Source of the DNA: Bacteroidales bacterium | GTDB lineage: Bacteria > Bacteroidota > Bacteroidia > Bacteroidales > JAADGE01 | DNA: 45,152 nucleotides | Direction of reading: 5' to 3' | Assembly (NCBI GenBank): GCA_021108035.1 | Contig: JAIORQ010000079.1 | Coordinates: 1-45,152 of the forward strand | Shown here: one piece after another, positions 43,303-45,152 of the stretch | Layout: each line of letters begins with the position of its first letter | Position numbering within the stretch: the stretch's first letter is position 1 | Made by a program: the position numbers and the translations under genes | The notes under the pieces: model-generated | Databases searched by the model: none | Told to the model about the DNA's origin: nothing | Seen by the model: only the letters and a program-made list of their open reading frames with translations

Positions 43303-44238
43303 ATGAATACTACAGAGCAAAATATAAGTAAATCGAAACATATTTTTGAGTTATCTCAAGAAATAATAGAAGATATAGAATTAAGTCGAATAGACTCTGA
43401 AAAAATATTATTAAAAACTGTTAGACTTGCTAGACTAACAGAATCATATGATTTAAAAAAATGGTTAAACCTAGAAATGAGAGGTTATACGAAAGAAGAC
43501 TACGCTTTAGAATTCATGAGTTTAACTGGGAGATGGACTGATAAAGAAAAACAAAAAGGTTATTGGGTTCCTCTAGCACAGATTGAGGCTTCGATTGAAT
43601 CAAATACATTGAAACTGCAATCCATGAGAACTCCTGATTCAAATAGTCAGTATGCAAACATGGCAATACAAAATGCCAATCAAGCAATGAGTTACACCTC
43701 CAATAATATTGCAATGTTAAAAGGAATAGTTAGTAGGGTTATATCTCTCATTTATGAATTTGCAATTGATGTTTATTACAAAAAACAATTTAAGTTTACT
43801 GCTGAAAGCATCTTTGAAAAATACAAGAATGAATTAGATGAAAAATTATATTCAACAAGTAAAGAAATTGTAGAAAAAATACCAGCAATTATTGATAGAT
43901 TAAATAATGGAGATATAGAAGCGATTAGTAATTCGCTGACTAGTTGTCGAAGGTTAATAAATAATTTTGCGGATTTCGTTTTCCCAGCAACTAACTCTGA
44001 AATTGAATTGGATGGCAATAAAGTTTCCGTAAAACAAGATAAAGTTCTCAATAGAATTAATGCATACGTACATAAAAAAACGAAGAGTAAATCTAGAAAA
44101 AAACGAATAAGACAAAATCTTTCAAATTTGTATGATAGAGTTTCAGCTGGAGTTCATAGTGATTTGGACTTAACAGAAGCAAGAGCACTATTTTTCAATG
44201 TATATTTAATTCTTGGAGAAATTTTAACAATAGAATAA
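43303..44238 (+). CDS. AbiTii-domain-like protein (311 aa)
   Basis: The N-terminal 110 residues have the layout of AbiTii domains: helical ELSQEIIEDIELSRIDSEKILLK, then ARLTESYDLKKWLNLEMRGY, then a short strand region. This domain is known from abortive-infection proteins. The rest (about 120-311) is helical and ends in a segment of basic residues (KKTKSKSRKKRIRQN, about 258-272) followed by LYDRVSAGVHSDLDLTEARALF, typical of the C-terminal part of such proteins. There is no signal peptide. Proteins of this type are suspected anti-phage factors; the mechanism is not known from the sequence. It is bracketed by boundary E, suggesting cassette cargo. Confidence 0.62.
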   Translation: MNTTEQNISKSKHIFELSQEIIEDIELSRIDSEKILLKTVRLARLTESYDLKKWLNLEMRGYTKEDYALEFMSLTGRWTDKEKQKGYWVPLAQIEASIESNTLKLQSMRTPDSNSQYANMAIQNANQAMSYTSNNIAMLKGIVSRVISLIYEFAIDVYYKKQFKFTAESIFEKYKNELDEKLYSTSKEIVEKIPAIIDRLNNGDIEAISNSLTSCRRLINNFADFVFPATNSEIELDGNKVSVKQDKVLNRINAYVHKKTKSKSRKKRIRQNLSNLYDRVSAGVHSDLDLTEARALFFNVYLILGEILTIE

Positions 44239-44242
44239 CAAC

Positions 44243-44434
44243 TTTGCCTAATAATGGCTCATATGTAATACGGGGTTTTGAGGATAATTGGAGTACACCA
44301 CATTGTTGTAACACCGCCAAATCTTTGATTTGGCACTAAAATAGAAATTAAGGCAAATAAAAGATTTGGCTCAATGCAGATTTGAAAGAGAAGTGCTTCG
44401 AAATCCCGCACTACACATAGCCGAACCGTTATGT
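44243..44434. repeat. Long attC-like palindrome after the AbiTii-like gene
   Basis: The left arm TAATAATGGCTCATATGTAA with CGGGG pairs with the right arm CCCGCACTACACATAGCCGA before GTTATG (44428). The inner part (CCGCCAAATCTTTGATTTGG and AAAGATTTGGCTC) has relatives at 37605-37670 and 32640-32690, so the three spacers belong to one family. The region between the two genes shows nothing else. Confidence 0.6.
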
Positions 44435-44453
44435 TTAATTTTACCTAAAAAAA

Positions 44454-45152
44454 ATGAAAAAACTTAAAATAAAACATATTGTTAGACCAAATTATTCACT
44501 CACAACCGGCATTTTTTTACTTTTAATCACGATGACAGGTTTGGAGGCTCACAGTCAACTTCCCGACAATCACAAGCTTTGGTTTACCCCAAATTTTGCA
44601 AGCGTGGATATGTTAGACCTGTTCAACAATCCGGAACAATGGGACTCTGCAAGATCGAAGACAGATGTATTCAAGTTTTATACCGTACAGGTAGGTACCG
44701 GAGGCTGGAGCTGCGTCGATCATCCGGCCTACAACTGCGGTGATAACCATCTCGAAAACTTTGTGGAGGTTCAGGCATTCTCCAAATTAGGTCAATGGGG
44801 GATTGATATTGCTGTTGAGTCGTTTTTTGCTGAACCTGTTATGTCCTATGATCCTATTGAATGCTCAACAGCAGAGTACGTGTACAATCTGACTCTTGAC
44901 GGATCAATCAATGTCATTCAAAGCATTGAAGCAAACGGCGGAGTCGTCCGCTACTTGGCAATGGATGAACCCATTAGACGATGGTACCCACTTTACCATT
45001 ATATATATTGGGGAGAAACAGACCCCAGGCCGTGTCTCGTTGATTCATTGGGCGAATTGGCTGATCATGTGGCCGCTTATATAAACCAAATGCAAATATG
45101 GTTTCCTTCGGTTTCTATTGGACAAATCGGGCTTTATCCGGAAGTGGGGGTT
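44454..45152 (+). CDS. Secreted protein, 3' end cut by the window (233 codons visible)
   Basis: The open frame from ATG at 44454 runs to the last base without a stop. A signal peptide is clear: KKLKIKHIVRPNYS, a hydrophobic stretch TTGIFLLLITMTGL, then EAHSQ. The mature part contains TGGWSCVDHPAYNCGDNH, an alternating strand/helix pattern and YLAMDEPIRRWYPLY, which suggests a TIM-barrel glycosidase-like fold with an acidic pair in DEP. I cannot assign a family. Codon use is visibly richer in G and C than in the neighbours from about 44530 on, so the gene may have been acquired separately. Confidence 0.65.
   Translation, partial: MKKLKIKHIVRPNYSLTTGIFLLLITMTGLEAHSQLPDNHKLWFTPNFASVDMLDLFNNPEQWDSARSKTDVFKFYTVQVGTGGWSCVDHPAYNCGDNHLENFVEVQAFSKLGQWGIDIAVESFFAEPVMSYDPIECSTAEYVYNLTLDGSINVIQSIEANGGVVRYLAMDEPIRRWYPLYHYIYWGETDPRPCLVDSLGELADHVAAYINQMQIWFPSVSIGQIGLYPEVGV

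Noticed and set aside
32745-44434. Canonical integron
   Set aside because: There is no integrase gene or attI, and most cores do not match GTTRRRY. It was reported as cassette-like only.

Overview
The window reads as chromosomal DNA from a member of the Bacteroidota. It is AT-rich and nearly every gene is on the + strand. A promoter-like pair at 369-400 fits the TTTG / TAnnTTTG form of that phylum. Two secreted proteins end in type IX secretion (T9SS) sorting domains, and several intergenic repeats are of kinds common in this group. Species cannot be named from the sequence. There is no rRNA, tRNA, CRISPR array, transposase, integrase or reverse transcriptase in view.

Left two thirds (454-31921): one long co-directional protein-phosphorylation locus. 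It begins with a small secreted protein, a coiled-coil protein and a ClpB-like AAA+ protein whose first ATPase domain is degenerate. Seven tandem paralogous Ser/Thr kinases follow, K1-K7, each 3.0-5.3 kb. All share a Thr-rich N-terminal tail, a kinase domain with HCD and DYG motifs, and a large middle region. They differ in what follows: a soluble WD40 propeller (K1, K4), a transmembrane helix plus a formylglycine-generating-enzyme (FGE)-sulfatase fold lacking the FGE catalytic cysteines (K2, K3, K5, K6), or WD40 + transmembrane helix + two FGE-sulfatase domains (K7). The row closes with a radical-SAM activase-like protein, a zinc-ribbon/FHA protein and a PP2C phosphatase. Kinase, phosphothreonine reader, phosphatase and AAA+ machine thus sit together, with many sensor ends feeding one reader and one eraser. 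This division of labour is inferred from domains.

The kinase array is recombining. Five of seven copies carry an identical in-frame insertion of about 96 bp, containing a 66-bp near-palindrome, just before the catalytic beta-3 lysine. K4 and K7 share an identical 751-bp stretch. A fragment of the radical-SAM gene lies between K3 and K4. A fossil of the linker that precedes FGE domains lies just after the stop of K1.

Right third (31922-45152): single genes separated by long repeat-rich spacers: a lipoprotein, a beta-propeller protein, a small membrane protein, an ankyrin protein, a secreted unknown, a LamG/T9SS repeat adhesin, a RhuM-Fic/Doc protein, a T9SS-secreted protein, an AbiTii-like protein and a secreted protein cut by the window end. 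Several of these are bracketed by a short core (GTTGTGGTGC, GTTAGCAAC, GTTGGCAAA, GTTACCATGC, GTTGGGCAAA) whose reverse complement lies just after the same gene, with attC-like palindromes between neighbours. This looks like an array of gene cassettes, though not a canonical integron, and no integrase is seen. The palindromic insertion in the kinases and these gene-specific inverted boundaries are the two observations most worth following up.
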